From assembly GCA_003215895.1 (NCBI GenBank), contig QCJR01000004.1, positions 73,456-119,031 of the forward strand: DNA of 45,576 bases. Reading direction: 5' to 3'. Below are positions 9,054 through 17,970 of the stretch, piece after piece. The DNA comes from Prochlorococcus sp. AG-409-D14. GTDB lineage: Bacteria > Cyanobacteriota > Cyanobacteriia > PCC-6307 > Cyanobiaceae. Numbering within the stretch: position 1 is the stretch's first letter; each line of letters begins with the position of its first letter. The notes beneath the pieces are model-generated. The model did no database searches, was not told the origin of the DNA, and saw only the letters and a program-made list of their open reading frames with translations. The position numbers were made by a program, and so were the translations under genes.

Positions 9054-9737
9054 ATGAGTAAAAGCCGCCTGGAAGAAGCACATGCCAATATTTCTAATGT
9101 GATTTATCAAGCAGTCCTAAACCCTCATTTTAATAAAGAAATGATTCTCCAGGTTTGTGATGCATCCAAGCAAAATGGCTTCGCAGGTTTATGCACTAGT
9201 CTTTCCAACCTAGAAATGGCACGTGAAAGATTAGGCAGCAACAGCACTACAAAATTAATCTCAGTAATCGCCTTCCCTTTTGGTTTTATTCCAACTTCTA
9301 ACAAACGAAAGGAAGCCGAGTATGCAATAGAGAAAGGAGCAGAAGAGTTAGATCTTGTTCCAAATTATTTTGCATTAAAAGAAGGAAATATAGAACTCTT
9401 TGCTGAGGAAATAAATCAAATAAGTGAACTTGGTATTCCAGTAAGAGTAATAATTGATGCAAATACACTCTTAAACTTTTCAAAACTTTCCGTCGCAATT
9501 GATGCCTTAATTGATGCAGGTGCAATTGGAATTCAAATAGGCAATGGTTTTGGGCAATCTGCCTCAAAGGATCAAACTAATCATGTCTCTAAAATTGTTA
9601 AAAATCGCTGCTCAATTAAAACTGTTGGAGGTATTAAAACTTTTAATCAAGCAATAGAAATTATTGAAGCAGGGTCAACATATATTGGGACAAGTTTTGG
9701 TTTTGAAATTACCCAAGAACAAAAGAAAAAGGAATAA
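9054..9737 (+). CDS. deoC: Deoxyribose-phosphate aldolase-like protein (DeoC family)
   Basis: TIM-barrel protein of the DeoC family, whose classic members cleave 2-deoxyribose-5-phosphate to glyceraldehyde-3-phosphate and acetaldehyde. Family features: AFPFGF near residue 72, GAEELDLVPNYFALKEG with the catalytic-type Asp, VRVIIDANTLL, and SIKTVGGIKTF carrying the second active-site Lys. However, where the family reads IKTSTGFG, with the Schiff-base Lys, this protein reads IQIGNGFG, so residue 161 is Gln (codon at 9534-9536). It may be inactive as an aldolase or have a changed role. It sits 11 bp after raiA and its stop shares one base with the recO start. Confidence 0.8.
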   Translation: MSKSRLEEAHANISNVIYQAVLNPHFNKEMILQVCDASKQNGFAGLCTSLSNLEMARERLGSNSTTKLISVIAFPFGFIPTSNKRKEAEYAIEKGAEELDLVPNYFALKEGNIELFAEEINQISELGIPVRVIIDANTLLNFSKLSVAIDALIDAGAIGIQIGNGFGQSASKDQTNHVSKIVKNRCSIKTVGGIKTFNQAIEIIEAGSTYIGTSFGFEITQEQKKKE

Positions 9738-10537
9738 TGAGTTTAAATCAAAGAATGAAAGGATTATCTTTAAAAGTTGGACCTCTAGGAGAGAATGACA
9801 GACTATTAACCATACTTAGCGAAGAGAATGGAATATCTCGTTTTGCTATACCAGGAGCAAGAAAACCAAAAAGCAGGCTTGGAGCAACATCACCTTTTAA
9901 TTTTTTAGACTTACATATAGTTGGAAAAAAAAATCTTAGGCGAGTTACACAAATAAAGATTCTTAAGAGTTATGGGAATCTAGGAAAAAACATCGAAACA
10001 CTTTCAGCAGCACAAGCAATTTCAGAGCTAATTATGATTATGGTTGGCAATGAAGATCCTCAAAAAGATTTACTTAAATTGGTTTTAGTCCATTTAAATA
10101 GACTAAATGACTTACATAAAACAGAATTTCATCCATTAAACGCTTTAGCAATAAGTGTTCAATCATGTGTTCATTTATTAGCTCTAGGAGGATATTGCTT
10201 ACCACTTCAAAACTGTTGTCATACTGGTTCCAGGCTTATACCCCCTATTGGAGATTGGAGCTGGAAGTGCAGTTTTATCCCTGAAGAAGGTTTTGCTATA
10301 GGAACAATTCCTAATGCAAGAGTAGAGTTGAATCCATCTGAACTTGCTTTACTTCAGAGACTATTACTCGAAAAAGTACCTTTTCACAGTAATGGGAAAT
10401 TATTAGGCCCTAAAAATGTCTGGTTAAAACTGCTGAGAATTGTTGAAATCTGGATTGAAATCCATTTACAAAAAAAAATTACATCTCTTCAAATGATGAG
10501 AGAAGTAATAATTAGTAATGATCTAAATACAAAGTAG
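9737..10537 (+). CDS. recO: DNA repair protein RecO
   Basis: Mediator that helps RecR and RecA load on SSB-coated single-stranded DNA in gap repair. N-terminal OB fold is recognisable (residues 1-80: LSLKVGPLGENDRLLTIL, GARKPKSRLGA, KNLRRVTQIKILKSY), followed by a helical domain and a Cys-containing segment (about 145-165, LLALGGYCLPLQNCCHTG) that matches the RecO zinc-binding region in reduced form. 266 aa is normal. The ATG overlaps the deoC stop in TAATG (9735-9739), so translation is probably coupled. Confidence 0.9.
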   Translation: MSLNQRMKGLSLKVGPLGENDRLLTILSEENGISRFAIPGARKPKSRLGATSPFNFLDLHIVGKKNLRRVTQIKILKSYGNLGKNIETLSAAQAISELIMIMVGNEDPQKDLLKLVLVHLNRLNDLHKTEFHPLNALAISVQSCVHLLALGGYCLPLQNCCHTGSRLIPPIGDWSWKCSFIPEEGFAIGTIPNARVELNPSELALLQRLLLEKVPFHSNGKLLGPKNVWLKLLRIVEIWIEIHLQKKITSLQMMREVIISNDLNTK

Positions 10538-10546
10538 TAACTTGTA

Positions 10547-10564
10547 TTCTAATTTTCATTAGAA
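10547..10564 (+). terminator. Weak hairpin after recO
   Basis: TTCTAAT and ATTAGAA (10547-10553, 10558-10564) form a 7-bp A/T-rich stem with a 4-nt loop, 9 bases after the recO stop. It lacks a real T-run, so termination is uncertain. Confidence 0.3.
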
Positions 10565-10653
10565 AATCTTATTTATAAATTATTTAACTATTAACAATAG
10601 GATGAAAAGAATATAGGGTACCTGCTAGTTTGAAATACCGATTTTTTTAGAGT

Positions 10654-11928
10654 TTGACCCATATCGCCTGGCTAGGCAAAAAAACACCTTTTTGCGGGAA
10701 CGTCTGTTATGGGCTTAGCACGACTGAAGAGCTTAGAGAAAGAGGATATCAAACAAGTTTTATTCACTTTGATAACCCAATGAGAGATGGGAATAATAAA
10801 ACGTCTCTACTAGCGAATGATCCTGATGTAAGTCTTCCTTATTTAATTAAATCTCAGGTTTACACAATCCCTTCTTTAAATGCTCAAAGAGAGCTTAGAG
10901 AATCTCTCTCAAGACTTAAACCTGATTTAGTACATGCAAGTCTGACTCTTTCTCCATTGGATTTCCGACTACCTGAGCTTTGTCATCAACTTAATTTACC
11001 CTTGATTGCAACTTTTCACCCAGCGTTTGATTCAAAACTCAGAAATCTTACAGCCAATACTCAGCAACTCACCTACCAACTTTATGCACCATCATTAGCT
11101 AAATATGACAAAGTAATTGTTTTTTCAGATTTACAAGCAGAAGTTCTCGCAAAACTAGGAGTTAAAGATAGCCGACTCGAAGTCATCCCTAATGGAATTG
11201 ACATAAAGAAATGGAACCTCCCTCAACCAAGTAATTCTCAAGACGAGCTTCAACTTAAAATAAGGGAAAAGCTCGGATCTGAGAGAATATTTATCTATAT
11301 GGGCAGAATAGCCTCTGAAAAAAATGTTGAAGCGTTACTACGTGCATGGAGATTTGTCCAGCCAAAAGGATGTCGACTAGTAATCGTAGGAGATGGGCCA
11401 CTAAGGCCAACACTCGAAAATCATTCAATCTTCAATAAAGAAGATAATGTGATTTGGTGGGGATATGAAGCCGATCAAAATAAAAGAGTTGCTCTTCTTC
11501 AAATCGCTGAGGTTTTTTTACTTCCAAGTCTTGTAGAGGGATTGTCTATCGCCCTACTCGAAGCGATGGCGACTGGAACAGCATGCGTAGCCACAGATGC
11601 TGGAGCAGATGGTGAAGTGTTAAAAAATGGCGCAGGAATCATTCTTAATACTGAGGGGGTTACGTCTCAATTAAGAACCCTTTTACCCGTTTTGCGCGAT
11701 CAACCAGTGCTTACCCACGAATTAGGTAGACGTGCACGTTTAAGAGTAGAAGAAAAATATACACTTCAACAGAATATTGACTCACTTGAAACTCTATATG
11801 CAAATGTGCTTAGCTCATCTAGGTCAAAACCTCTCCAGCCAATTGACGACTCTTCTGAGCTGCCAAAACAATTGCTTCAATTAAGGCGGATCTCAAGCCC
11901 GCAAGTTCAAGGTGTCGAAGAGCGCTGA
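10654..11928 (+). CDS. GT4-family glycosyltransferase (possible sulfolipid synthase SqdX)
   Basis: Retaining GT-B glycosyltransferase of family 4. The N-terminal nucleotide-free domain begins IAWLGKKTPFCGNVCYGLST, unlike the short Rossmann opening of most GT4 enzymes. The donor-binding C-terminal domain shows IPNGIDIKKW, YMGRIASEKN, VGDGPLRP and the E-x7-E motif in LVEGLSIALLEAMATG. I recall this protein type being labelled SqdX (UDP-sulfoquinovose:DAG transferase) in marine picocyanobacteria, but no sqdB is nearby, so substrate is open. The start is TTG at 10654; no ATG exists in the conserved N-terminus. The last ~36 residues are Ser/Gln/Leu-rich and are encoded entirely opposite the 3' end of proC, suggesting a C-terminal extension of recent origin. 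Confidence 0.82.
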   Translation: MTHIAWLGKKTPFCGNVCYGLSTTEELRERGYQTSFIHFDNPMRDGNNKTSLLANDPDVSLPYLIKSQVYTIPSLNAQRELRESLSRLKPDLVHASLTLSPLDFRLPELCHQLNLPLIATFHPAFDSKLRNLTANTQQLTYQLYAPSLAKYDKVIVFSDLQAEVLAKLGVKDSRLEVIPNGIDIKKWNLPQPSNSQDELQLKIREKLGSERIFIYMGRIASEKNVEALLRAWRFVQPKGCRLVIVGDGPLRPTLENHSIFNKEDNVIWWGYEADQNKRVALLQIAEVFLLPSLVEGLSIALLEAMATGTACVATDAGADGEVLKNGAGIILNTEGVTSQLRTLLPVLRDQPVLTHELGRRARLRVEEKYTLQQNIDSLETLYANVLSSSRSKPLQPIDDSSELPKQLLQLRRISSPQVQGVEER

Positions 11929-12661
11929 TTGTAGTACCTGCAGGAGAGGCAACCATATCTTTAAGTTCAGCAGGATGCAAATTCTTTTCTCTTAATAACG
12001 ATGCAGTGCCTGAAAGGGTTTTGTGAGCCAACTGATTGGATAAGTGTCTTGGCAACCCAGCGGCTACAGCCCCGTCAGCCATTGCTTCAACCACTAAAGC
12101 TATATATGCAGGCCCTGAAGAGGTCAAAGCCAAAAAGGAATCAAGCTTTTGCTCCTCTAATTCGAAAATCTCACTAATAGGTTCAAAAATCTTTCTAACA
12201 ACTTTCTTTTGCTCCAAAGTCATATCATCTGGCCAAGCTAAACCAGTAAGCCCCTGGCCAACTAAAGAAGGGGTATTCGGCACTGCTCTCACACATGTAT
12301 GTCCAGGGAAAAATTGCTTAAGACTTTTCAATGTTATTCCAGCTAAAACTGAAATTAATAAAGGTTTAGGAAACTGGTCATTCGCCTGGAATGATGAGAC
12401 GGATTCTTTGATTTTGCTCAACTGTTGAGGTTTTACAGCCAATATTTTCAAAGGAGCCTTCCATACTTCTCTAGACAAAGAATCTTCACTAGATACGACT
12501 TTTACTTCCTTTGGAAGATCTTTCAATGCAGATGCAATACTTGATCTCCTGCCAACAATTCCTAAAACATGTTGAGGATGGTATTCGCCTCTCTGCAGAA
12601 GAGGTGAAACAATGGCCTTTGCCATACTGCCAAGGCCAATTATCCCAATAGAAATTTCCAA
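11819..12661 (-). CDS. proC: Pyrroline-5-carboxylate reductase
   Basis: Last step of proline synthesis, NAD(P)H reduction of pyrroline-5-carboxylate. Rossmann motif IGIIGLGSMAKAI at the N-terminus, AVKPQQL, VRAVPNTPSLVGQG, FLALTSSGPAYIALVVEAMADG (split here across the catalytic region), LKDMVASPAGTTISAL and a conserved C-terminal helix LRSALIEAIVLAAQKS. 280 aa is normal. The start is TTG at 12661, since the Rossmann strand begins right after it. Its final 110 bp overlap the glycosyltransferase gene tail to tail; the overlapped proC end is conserved, so proC is the older user of that DNA. sepF lies 13 bp upstream. Confidence 0.94.
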   Translation of the reverse strand: MEISIGIIGLGSMAKAIVSPLLQRGEYHPQHVLGIVGRRSSIASALKDLPKEVKVVSSEDSLSREVWKAPLKILAVKPQQLSKIKESVSSFQANDQFPKPLLISVLAGITLKSLKQFFPGHTCVRAVPNTPSLVGQGLTGLAWPDDMTLEQKKVVRKIFEPISEIFELEEQKLDSFLALTSSGPAYIALVVEAMADGAVAAGLPRHLSNQLAHKTLSGTASLLREKNLHPAELKDMVASPAGTTISALRHLELAGLRSALIEAIVLAAQKSRQLAGEVLT

Positions 12662-12674
12662 TCTATTTAATAGT

Positions 12675-13250
12675 TCAAAGAGCAGTAGCTACTGTTTCCC
12701 CCCAAGCAGGCTCTGGAGCAGGAGAGGTTTCCTTTGAAATCAAATCATTGCCTTTATTACTCATGCATGAAGGAGAGGCTTCCTCTTGAAATGAATTAGT
12801 TACTGTTACACAAGAAGGTGCAAATAGGAAAATACTTTCTCCGACTCTTTCTTGATGTCCATCAATAGCAAACGTTCCACCTGCGACAAAATCAACTGCT
12901 CTTTGAGCCTGATCAGGCTCCATCATTGTGAGATTTAAAATAACTGTTTTACGCTCCCTCAAAGCTTGGATAACCCTTGGCATTTCATCAAAACTTCGGG
13001 GTTCCATTAAACTTACTTCAGAATCATTTGTTGAGATCCCAGGCATACCAATGACATTTGAGGAAGCAAAACCACTCCTTCCATCAAAAGGATTGGCCTG
13101 AGAGATGGTTGCCATTTCTCCACTTCCATCTTTGTTGCCTCTTTTGAAATTCTCAAAGTCATCACTTGTTTCGTAATCGAGCTCATCAAAATCACTATCT
13201 AAAAAGTCATCGCCAGCGACGACAGCACGAAGACGGGAAATAAGCGACAC
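12675..13250 (-). CDS. sepF: Cell division protein SepF (YlmF/Cdv2)
   Basis: Membrane-binding partner of FtsZ that bundles filaments and anchors the Z ring in cyanobacteria and Gram-positives. The N-terminus ([16 protein letters not shown]) suits the amphipathic membrane-targeting helix, followed by an acidic linker, then the SepF core at about 80-160: [61 protein letters not shown]. 191 aa is typical. The start is GTG at 13250. It lies between yggS and proC, the common cyanobacterial yggS-sepF-proC order, all on the minus strand. Confidence 0.95.
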   Translation of the reverse strand: MSLISRLRAVVAGDDFLDSDFDELDYETSDDFENFKRGNKDGSGEMATISQANPFDGRSGFASSNVIGMPGISTNDSEVSLMEPRSFDEMPRVIQALRERKTVILNLTMMEPDQAQRAVDFVAGGTFAIDGHQERVGESIFLFAPSCVTVTNSFQEEASPSCMSNKGNDLISKETSPAPEPAWGETVATAL

Positions 13251-13406
13251 CAGTTAATCCTCTCGGGATGATTTGTTAAAAAGTTGGAAAAACCAACAAT
13301 CGATACATCTTCAACAACTTGAAGTATGAACCATATACTTAAATAGCGTTCCTTATCTTAAGGGGCAAGCTTTTTTATTAGTTTTTTCATATCTTCGACA
13401 ATTTAT

Positions 13407-14054
13407 CTAAGCCTGACGCTTGCCAAACAAAAGAGATCCCAATCGAATCCAAGTAGCACCACCTTGAACAGCTTCTTGCCAATCATTGCTCATCCCCATA
13501 GAGCAATCCTTTAATCCCAAATGATTTGCAAAATTCCTACATTCACAAAATAAATCTTTTCTTTGATAGGAATCAAGAGCTATTGGTGGAATTGTCATTA
13601 GTCCAATCAAATTAATATTGTTCAAAGAAATAATCTTGTGCCAACTTCTCAAAAGATCTTGTTTTAAAAATCCACCTTTATTGGGGTCATCTTTAAATTT
13701 TACTTGTAAAAATATGTTCGGGGATTTTTGCTCTTCTTGTGAAATTCTGGAAATTCGTTCAAGCAAAGGTAAGGAATCAACCGAATGAATAAATTCAAAT
13801 TCTTTAATAACTCCTCTAACTTTATTTTTCTGCAATGTCCCAACGAAATGCCATCGAAGTTGCTTTAGATCATTTAGATCAATTTTTTTAGGAATGGCCT
13901 CTTGCAAACGACTTTCTCCAAAATCAATCTGGCCATAACTAGAAAGTTTACGAATCGATTCATGATCATGTCCCTTGCTTACTGCAAGTAAATTCACCCC
14001 AAGGGGTAAAGATTCTTTAATTGTCTTAAATTCATTAGAGCCAGTCAAAATCAA
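13407..14054 (-). CDS. YggS/PipY family PLP homeostasis protein
   Basis: Single-domain PLP-binding protein (COG0325) with no known catalysis, involved in vitamin B6 and amino-acid balance; in cyanobacteria it is called PipY because it forms an operon with pipX. Motifs: VNLLAVSKGHDHESI with the PLP Lys, IDFGESRLQEA, LRWHFVGTLQKNKV, IHSVDSL, FLQVKFKDDPNKGGF and C-terminal SMGMSNDWQEAVQGG, WIRLGSLLFG. 215 aa, normal to slightly short. The likely start is TTG at 14054; another TTG lies two codons on. Only 11 bp separate it from pipX upstream, matching the known pipX-pipY arrangement. Confidence 0.9.
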   Translation of the reverse strand: MILTGSNEFKTIKESLPLGVNLLAVSKGHDHESIRKLSSYGQIDFGESRLQEAIPKKIDLNDLKQLRWHFVGTLQKNKVRGVIKEFEFIHSVDSLPLLERISRISQEEQKSPNIFLQVKFKDDPNKGGFLKQDLLRSWHKIISLNNINLIGLMTIPPIALDSYQRKDLFCECRNFANHLGLKDCSMGMSNDWQEAVQGGATWIRLGSLLFGKRQA

Positions 14055-14065
14055 GTCAAATAGAG

Positions 14066-14332
14066 TTATAAAAAAGTTTGATTAAATAGTTCTTGCCAAA
14101 CGCTCAAATCGGAGGATTTTTCTCTTCTACTTTTAGCAAGATGCATTTCTGAATAATGTCGAGCATCCATATATGGAATCACTTCAAAAGTTGCTCCCCT
14201 TGGTTGCAAAGTAACTAGAAAAAATATTTTCTGTGCATATAAAGTTGCATATACATCTCTAGCGTTACTTGCTGGTGACACTAGGTATAGCATTCCAAAA
14301 GTTGGATGATTTAGATAGCGCTCAGCGTTCAA
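14066..14332 (-). CDS. pipX: PII-interacting protein PipX
   Basis: Co-activator of the nitrogen regulator NtcA that is sequestered by PII (GlnB) under nitrogen sufficiency. The tudor-like core is clear: RYLNHPTFGMLYLVSP, ATLYAQKIFFLVTLQPRG, FEVIPYMDARHYSEMHL. I chose the TTG at 14332 (giving NAERYLNHPTF and 88 aa, the normal size). An ATG at 14371 is also in frame and would give 101 aa overlapping the upstream ecfT stop by 22 bp; the added residues are not typical of PipX. yggS/pipY follows after 11 bp, the canonical partner. Confidence 0.93.
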   Translation of the reverse strand: MNAERYLNHPTFGMLYLVSPASNARDVYATLYAQKIFFLVTLQPRGATFEVIPYMDARHYSEMHLAKSRREKSSDLSVWQELFNQTFL

Positions 14333-14349
14333 ATCTAATTTTTTTTTAA

Positions 14350-15264
14350 TTAAGACGTACCATACATACAACGTAAGCTAATAGCTATCAAAAGCAAAAA
14401 AATCGAACTTATATTAATCCACAAATATTTAGGATTAACAACAAGGCAAGGTCGTAATTGTTGTGATGATAGCCAAAGCCCCTGCCTTGACATTAAAGAA
14501 TCAGCGCCTTGCTCTGCCCTAAGTAAGATATTGGATAACAGTCTTTCCCCTAAAGAGACAAACAAACCCAATGAACTTTTAAGTCCTAATTTTCTAAAAT
14601 CAATCGCCCTCACACCAATTGAACGAAAGAGGTTTTGGAGCTCCTCTTGAACTAGAGGTAAAAATCGTAGAGCCAATAGAAGTTGAAATGAAAGTTTTTC
14701 TAAAGGAAATCTCAATAAAGCTAAAGGCGCAAAAAACCACCTTATTGCCCATACAAGATCTTCAGGAGGTGTCGTAATTAACATCAAATTAACACTGTGA
14801 ATAACAGTAAAAATCAAGGTCGAAGTTTTAATACCTAATTCTGCAGAGCGACGATCAACAATTAACGGTCCTAATGAAATCCCTCCTAAGTTCAATGGTC
14901 CCAAGCTGAAAATCTCCCATGATCGAGTCAAAACAATTGCTCCTGGTATTTCATCAGGTGCTCTTATGTTCAATTCAAATGATGCTTCACTAGCAGGTAA
15001 AACAATCGACAAGGATCCAATAACCAAAGAGAATACTATCAAAAACACTAGAGATCGCCACCAAATACGTGAAGGAAGAGAACTAAGCATTGTAATCAAT
15101 AAAAGAACAAAAGCTATTGAAATCCTCCAAATGGAGTTAGCTAAAATTGGACTTAATAAAAACAACAGGATCCAAGAGAGCTTGATTCGAGGATCAATCC
15201 AACGAAGCCAGCCAGATTTACCAGAAACATATTGACCAATTGGAATCTTTTTTAGCCAATCCAT
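14350..15264 (-). CDS. ECF transporter transmembrane subunit T (CbiQ/EcfT family)
   Basis: Membrane scaffold of an energy-coupling-factor vitamin or metal importer. Motifs: KSGWLRWIDPRIKL before the first membrane segment, several hydrophobic helices (about 30-65, 70-95, 165-185 and a C-terminal one at 280-300), and the coupling region LLRAEQGADSLMSRQGLW, an altered form of the A-R-G coupling motifs that contact the ATPases. 304 aa. No S component or ATPase gene is adjacent, so the substrate cannot be read from context; cyanobacteria often scatter these genes. It sits between der (9 bp) and pipX on the minus strand, a conserved cyanobacterial order to my knowledge. Confidence 0.85.
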   Translation of the reverse strand: MDWLKKIPIGQYVSGKSGWLRWIDPRIKLSWILLFLLSPILANSIWRISIAFVLLLITMLSSLPSRIWWRSLVFLIVFSLVIGSLSIVLPASEASFELNIRAPDEIPGAIVLTRSWEIFSLGPLNLGGISLGPLIVDRRSAELGIKTSTLIFTVIHSVNLMLITTPPEDLVWAIRWFFAPLALLRFPLEKLSFQLLLALRFLPLVQEELQNLFRSIGVRAIDFRKLGLKSSLGLFVSLGERLLSNILLRAEQGADSLMSRQGLWLSSQQLRPCLVVNPKYLWINISSIFLLLIAISLRCMYGTS

Positions 15265-15273
15265 AAATAATTA

Positions 15274-16644
15274 CTAGTTTTTTTCCCTTTTCTGTTGGCG
15301 TGCTAAATCTTTTTCGACCTCGCGTTGCTGCTTCCCTCTCCAAAACAATTTTATAGGAGTCCCTTCAAAACCAAGACCCTCTCTAATTTGTCTCTCAATA
15401 TACCTTCGATAAGTTTCCCCAAATAATTTAGGTTCATTCACAAACAGAGTAAAACTTGGAGGATTAATAGCTACTTGAGTACCGTAATAAAGACGCCCTT
15501 GTCTTCCACCTCTCGTTGTAGGAGGGCTTCTCCACTTTAATGCTTCAGTCAGCACCTCATTAACAACTGATGTAGTTACCCTTCTCCTATTTTGATCAAC
15601 TGCCATAGTAGCTAATGCAAAAATGCCTTCTACTCTTTGTCCGGTAATCGCAGATGTAAAAATCATTTCGGCCCAATCGAGAAAGTATAGTTTTGCACGA
15701 ATATCTTTTTCCATTGCAGACATTGTGTGACTATCTTTTTCTACAGCATCCCATTTGTTAATGGCTATCAAACAAGCTCTTCCTTCTTGCTCAATTCTAC
15801 CTGCAAGCCTCTGATCTTGCTCTGTTACGCCATCCAAAGCATCTATAACCAACACACAAACATCACTTCTTTCTATTGCCTTAAAACTTCGATTAATCCC
15901 AAAAAATTCTGGACCATAATTAACACTTCTACGTCTACGTATTCCCGCCGTATCAACTAATTTCCATTCCTTGCCCTGATGAGTAATTCGAGTGTCAATC
16001 GTATCTCGCGTTGTACCCCTCATAGAACTAACAATTGCTCTTGTTTCTCCACAAATAGAATTAAGAAGACTTGACTTACCTACATTTGGTCTTCCAATAA
16101 TGGCTAATTGAATAGGAGAATCACTAACTTCATCTAAATCTTTAGAAGGGAACAAATTGACTACATGATCAAGCAGGTCGCCTGTACCTACTCCATGTAT
16201 GGCCGAAATTGGGTAGGGCTCACCAAGACCAAGTTTCCAAAATTCAGCTGCCATGGCTAACCCTTGTTCGGGAGATTCACATTTATTCACCACAACGAGT
16301 GTTTTACAGGAATGAGACCTTAAAAATTCAGCTATCGATTCATCAGCTGTCGTAACACCCTCCTGGCCATCAACAATTACTAATGCAACGACAGCTTCTT
16401 CAAGCGCAAGATTAGCTTGTTCTCTGATTTCTGGAAGGAACTCACTATCGTCATCAAAAACCAAGCCTCCAGTATCTACAACTTTGAAATCTCTATCCCT
16501 CCAAAATCCATCTTGATAAGTTCGATCTCTTGTCACACCTGGCTCATCATGAACAATGGCTTGTCTGCTCTGACATAAGCGATTCACCAATGTAGATTTC
16601 CCAACATTTGGGCGTCCAATTATTGCGACTATTGGTAGCGCCAA
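15274..16644 (-). CDS. der: Ribosome assembly GTPase Der (EngA)
   Basis: Double GTPase required for 50S subunit maturation. Two G domains are visible: the first with GRPNVGKST at residues 10-18, DTGGL and NKCE; the second with GRPNVGKSS near residue 185, DTAGIRRR and NKWD. The C-terminal KH-like domain (about 350-440) reads [19 protein letters not shown] and [19 protein letters not shown]. 456 aa is the family length. The start is TTG at 16644 ([13 protein letters not shown]), preceded by GAGGA; no earlier start is in frame. First gene of the der-ecfT-pipX-yggS minus-strand run. Confidence 0.96.
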   Translation of the reverse strand: MALPIVAIIGRPNVGKSTLVNRLCQSRQAIVHDEPGVTRDRTYQDGFWRDRDFKVVDTGGLVFDDDSEFLPEIREQANLALEEAVVALVIVDGQEGVTTADESIAEFLRSHSCKTLVVVNKCESPEQGLAMAAEFWKLGLGEPYPISAIHGVGTGDLLDHVVNLFPSKDLDEVSDSPIQLAIIGRPNVGKSSLLNSICGETRAIVSSMRGTTRDTIDTRITHQGKEWKLVDTAGIRRRRSVNYGPEFFGINRSFKAIERSDVCVLVIDALDGVTEQDQRLAGRIEQEGRACLIAINKWDAVEKDSHTMSAMEKDIRAKLYFLDWAEMIFTSAITGQRVEGIFALATMAVDQNRRRVTTSVVNEVLTEALKWRSPPTTRGGRQGRLYYGTQVAINPPSFTLFVNEPKLFGETYRRYIERQIREGLGFEGTPIKLFWRGKQQREVEKDLARQQKREKN

Positions 16645-16716
16645 ATTCCTCTACCTTTCATAAGATTATTTACCCGTTATAGGTCAAAATTAAGATTAAT
16701 TCCTAATACTACAAGT

Positions 16717-16869
16717 ATGAGCAAAGGGTTCGATTCCAAAATGAAATCTAGAAATCAAACTTCCATAAAAAGATTACCCCAAAAGAAAAGGGATTTATTC
16801 ACTAACGAACAATCTTTAAGAAGAATCCTTCTCGTTTTAATCACTGTTCTGCAAGTACCAATTTCCTAA
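16717..16869 (+). CDS. Possible 50-aa basic micro-protein
   Basis: The 327-bp gap between der and dus contains one ATG frame of 50 residues: a Lys/Arg-rich first half (SIKRLPQKKRDLF) and a hydrophobic C-terminal stretch (ILLVLITVLQVPIS) that could lie in a membrane. No clear ribosome-binding site or known family. It could be chance; the rest of the gap shows no other gene. Confidence 0.25.
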   Translation: MSKGFDSKMKSRNQTSIKRLPQKKRDLFTNEQSLRRILLVLITVLQVPIS

Positions 16870-16971
16870 AAGGCATCATTAAATATCTTTTACTTATTTT
16901 CTGAAACCAACGAAACAAATAAAACTTTATTTTTTTGTAATTTCTCACATTAATCCAAGTTTACTTTAAAG

Positions 16972-17964
16972 ATGAGAGAGTTATCTCCGATTTTGTTATC
17001 AGGCAATGGGACTTCTAGATCTTTGGAATGCCCAGTTATTCAGTCCCCCCTTGCAGGCGTAAGCGATCAAATTTTCAGGCAATTTGTACGTAGATGGTCT
17101 CCTAAAGCTTTACTTTTTACCGAAATGGTAAATGCTAAAAGTCTTGAATTAGGTCATGGTGAAGAGAAGGTAATTGAGCTTTCAGAAGAGAGTGGACCTA
17201 TAGGAGTTCAACTTTTTGATCATAGGCCAGATTCAATGGTAGATGCAGCTATTAAAGCGGAATTATCTGGTGCATTTCTTATAGATATCAATATGGGTTG
17301 CCCAGTCAAAAAAATTGCCAAAAAAGGAGGAGGAAGTGCTCTCCTAAAAGAACCAGAACTTGCTCAATTAATCGTCAAGAAGGTTTCAAATGCGATATCC
17401 ATTCCATTAACAGTAAAAATAAGACTGGGATGGTGTGAAGCAACAAGTGATCCAGTATCTTTTGCTTTAGGGCTTCAGGAGGCTGGGGCACAACTAATAA
17501 CTGTTCATGCTCGAACGAGAAAGCAAGGATTTTCTGGAAATGCAAACTGGGAAGCAATTTCAAAAATCAAAAAGTCGTTAGATATACCTGTCATCGCTAA
17601 TGGTGATATTAAAAACTCTCAAGATGCTATTGATTGCCTAGATATTACTAATGCGGATGGGGTGATGATAGGAAGAGCAAGTATGGGCGCTCCATGGCTG
17701 GTTGGACAAATTTATGAAGAAATCAAAAATCAAAAAACTTTTAAACCACCTGACGCAAAAATGAAAGTCAGCTTATCTTTAGAGCACCTAAAATTGCTTG
17801 TTTCAAAGAAAGGTAATCATGGGCTTTTGATTGCTAGAAAACACATGAATTGGACTTGTAGAGGTTTTGAAGGCGCCTCTACTCTTCGCCACAAATTAGT
17901 TAGAGCTAGCACTCCAAAAGACGCAATAAAACTACTCGAGGATGAACTAATTAAATTCAACTAA
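16972..17964 (+). CDS. dus: tRNA-dihydrouridine synthase
   Basis: FMN- and NADPH-dependent enzyme that reduces uridines in the D loop of tRNAs. TIM-barrel motifs: QSPLAGVSDQIFRQFVR at the FMN site, FTEMVNAKSL, VQLFDHRPDSM, DINMGCPVKKIAKKGGGSALL region with catalytic Cys110, VKIRLGW, VHARTRKQGFSG, PVIANGDIK and DGVMIGRASMGAPWL. 330 aa, DusB-type length. It ends 6 bp from the convergent cobI stop with no terminator between. Confidence 0.95.
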   Translation: MRELSPILLSGNGTSRSLECPVIQSPLAGVSDQIFRQFVRRWSPKALLFTEMVNAKSLELGHGEEKVIELSEESGPIGVQLFDHRPDSMVDAAIKAELSGAFLIDINMGCPVKKIAKKGGGSALLKEPELAQLIVKKVSNAISIPLTVKIRLGWCEATSDPVSFALGLQEAGAQLITVHARTRKQGFSGNANWEAISKIKKSLDIPVIANGDIKNSQDAIDCLDITNADGVMIGRASMGAPWLVGQIYEEIKNQKTFKPPDAKMKVSLSLEHLKLLVSKKGNHGLLIARKHMNWTCRGFEGASTLRHKLVRASTPKDAIKLLEDELIKFN

Positions 17965-17970
17965 AAAGTT

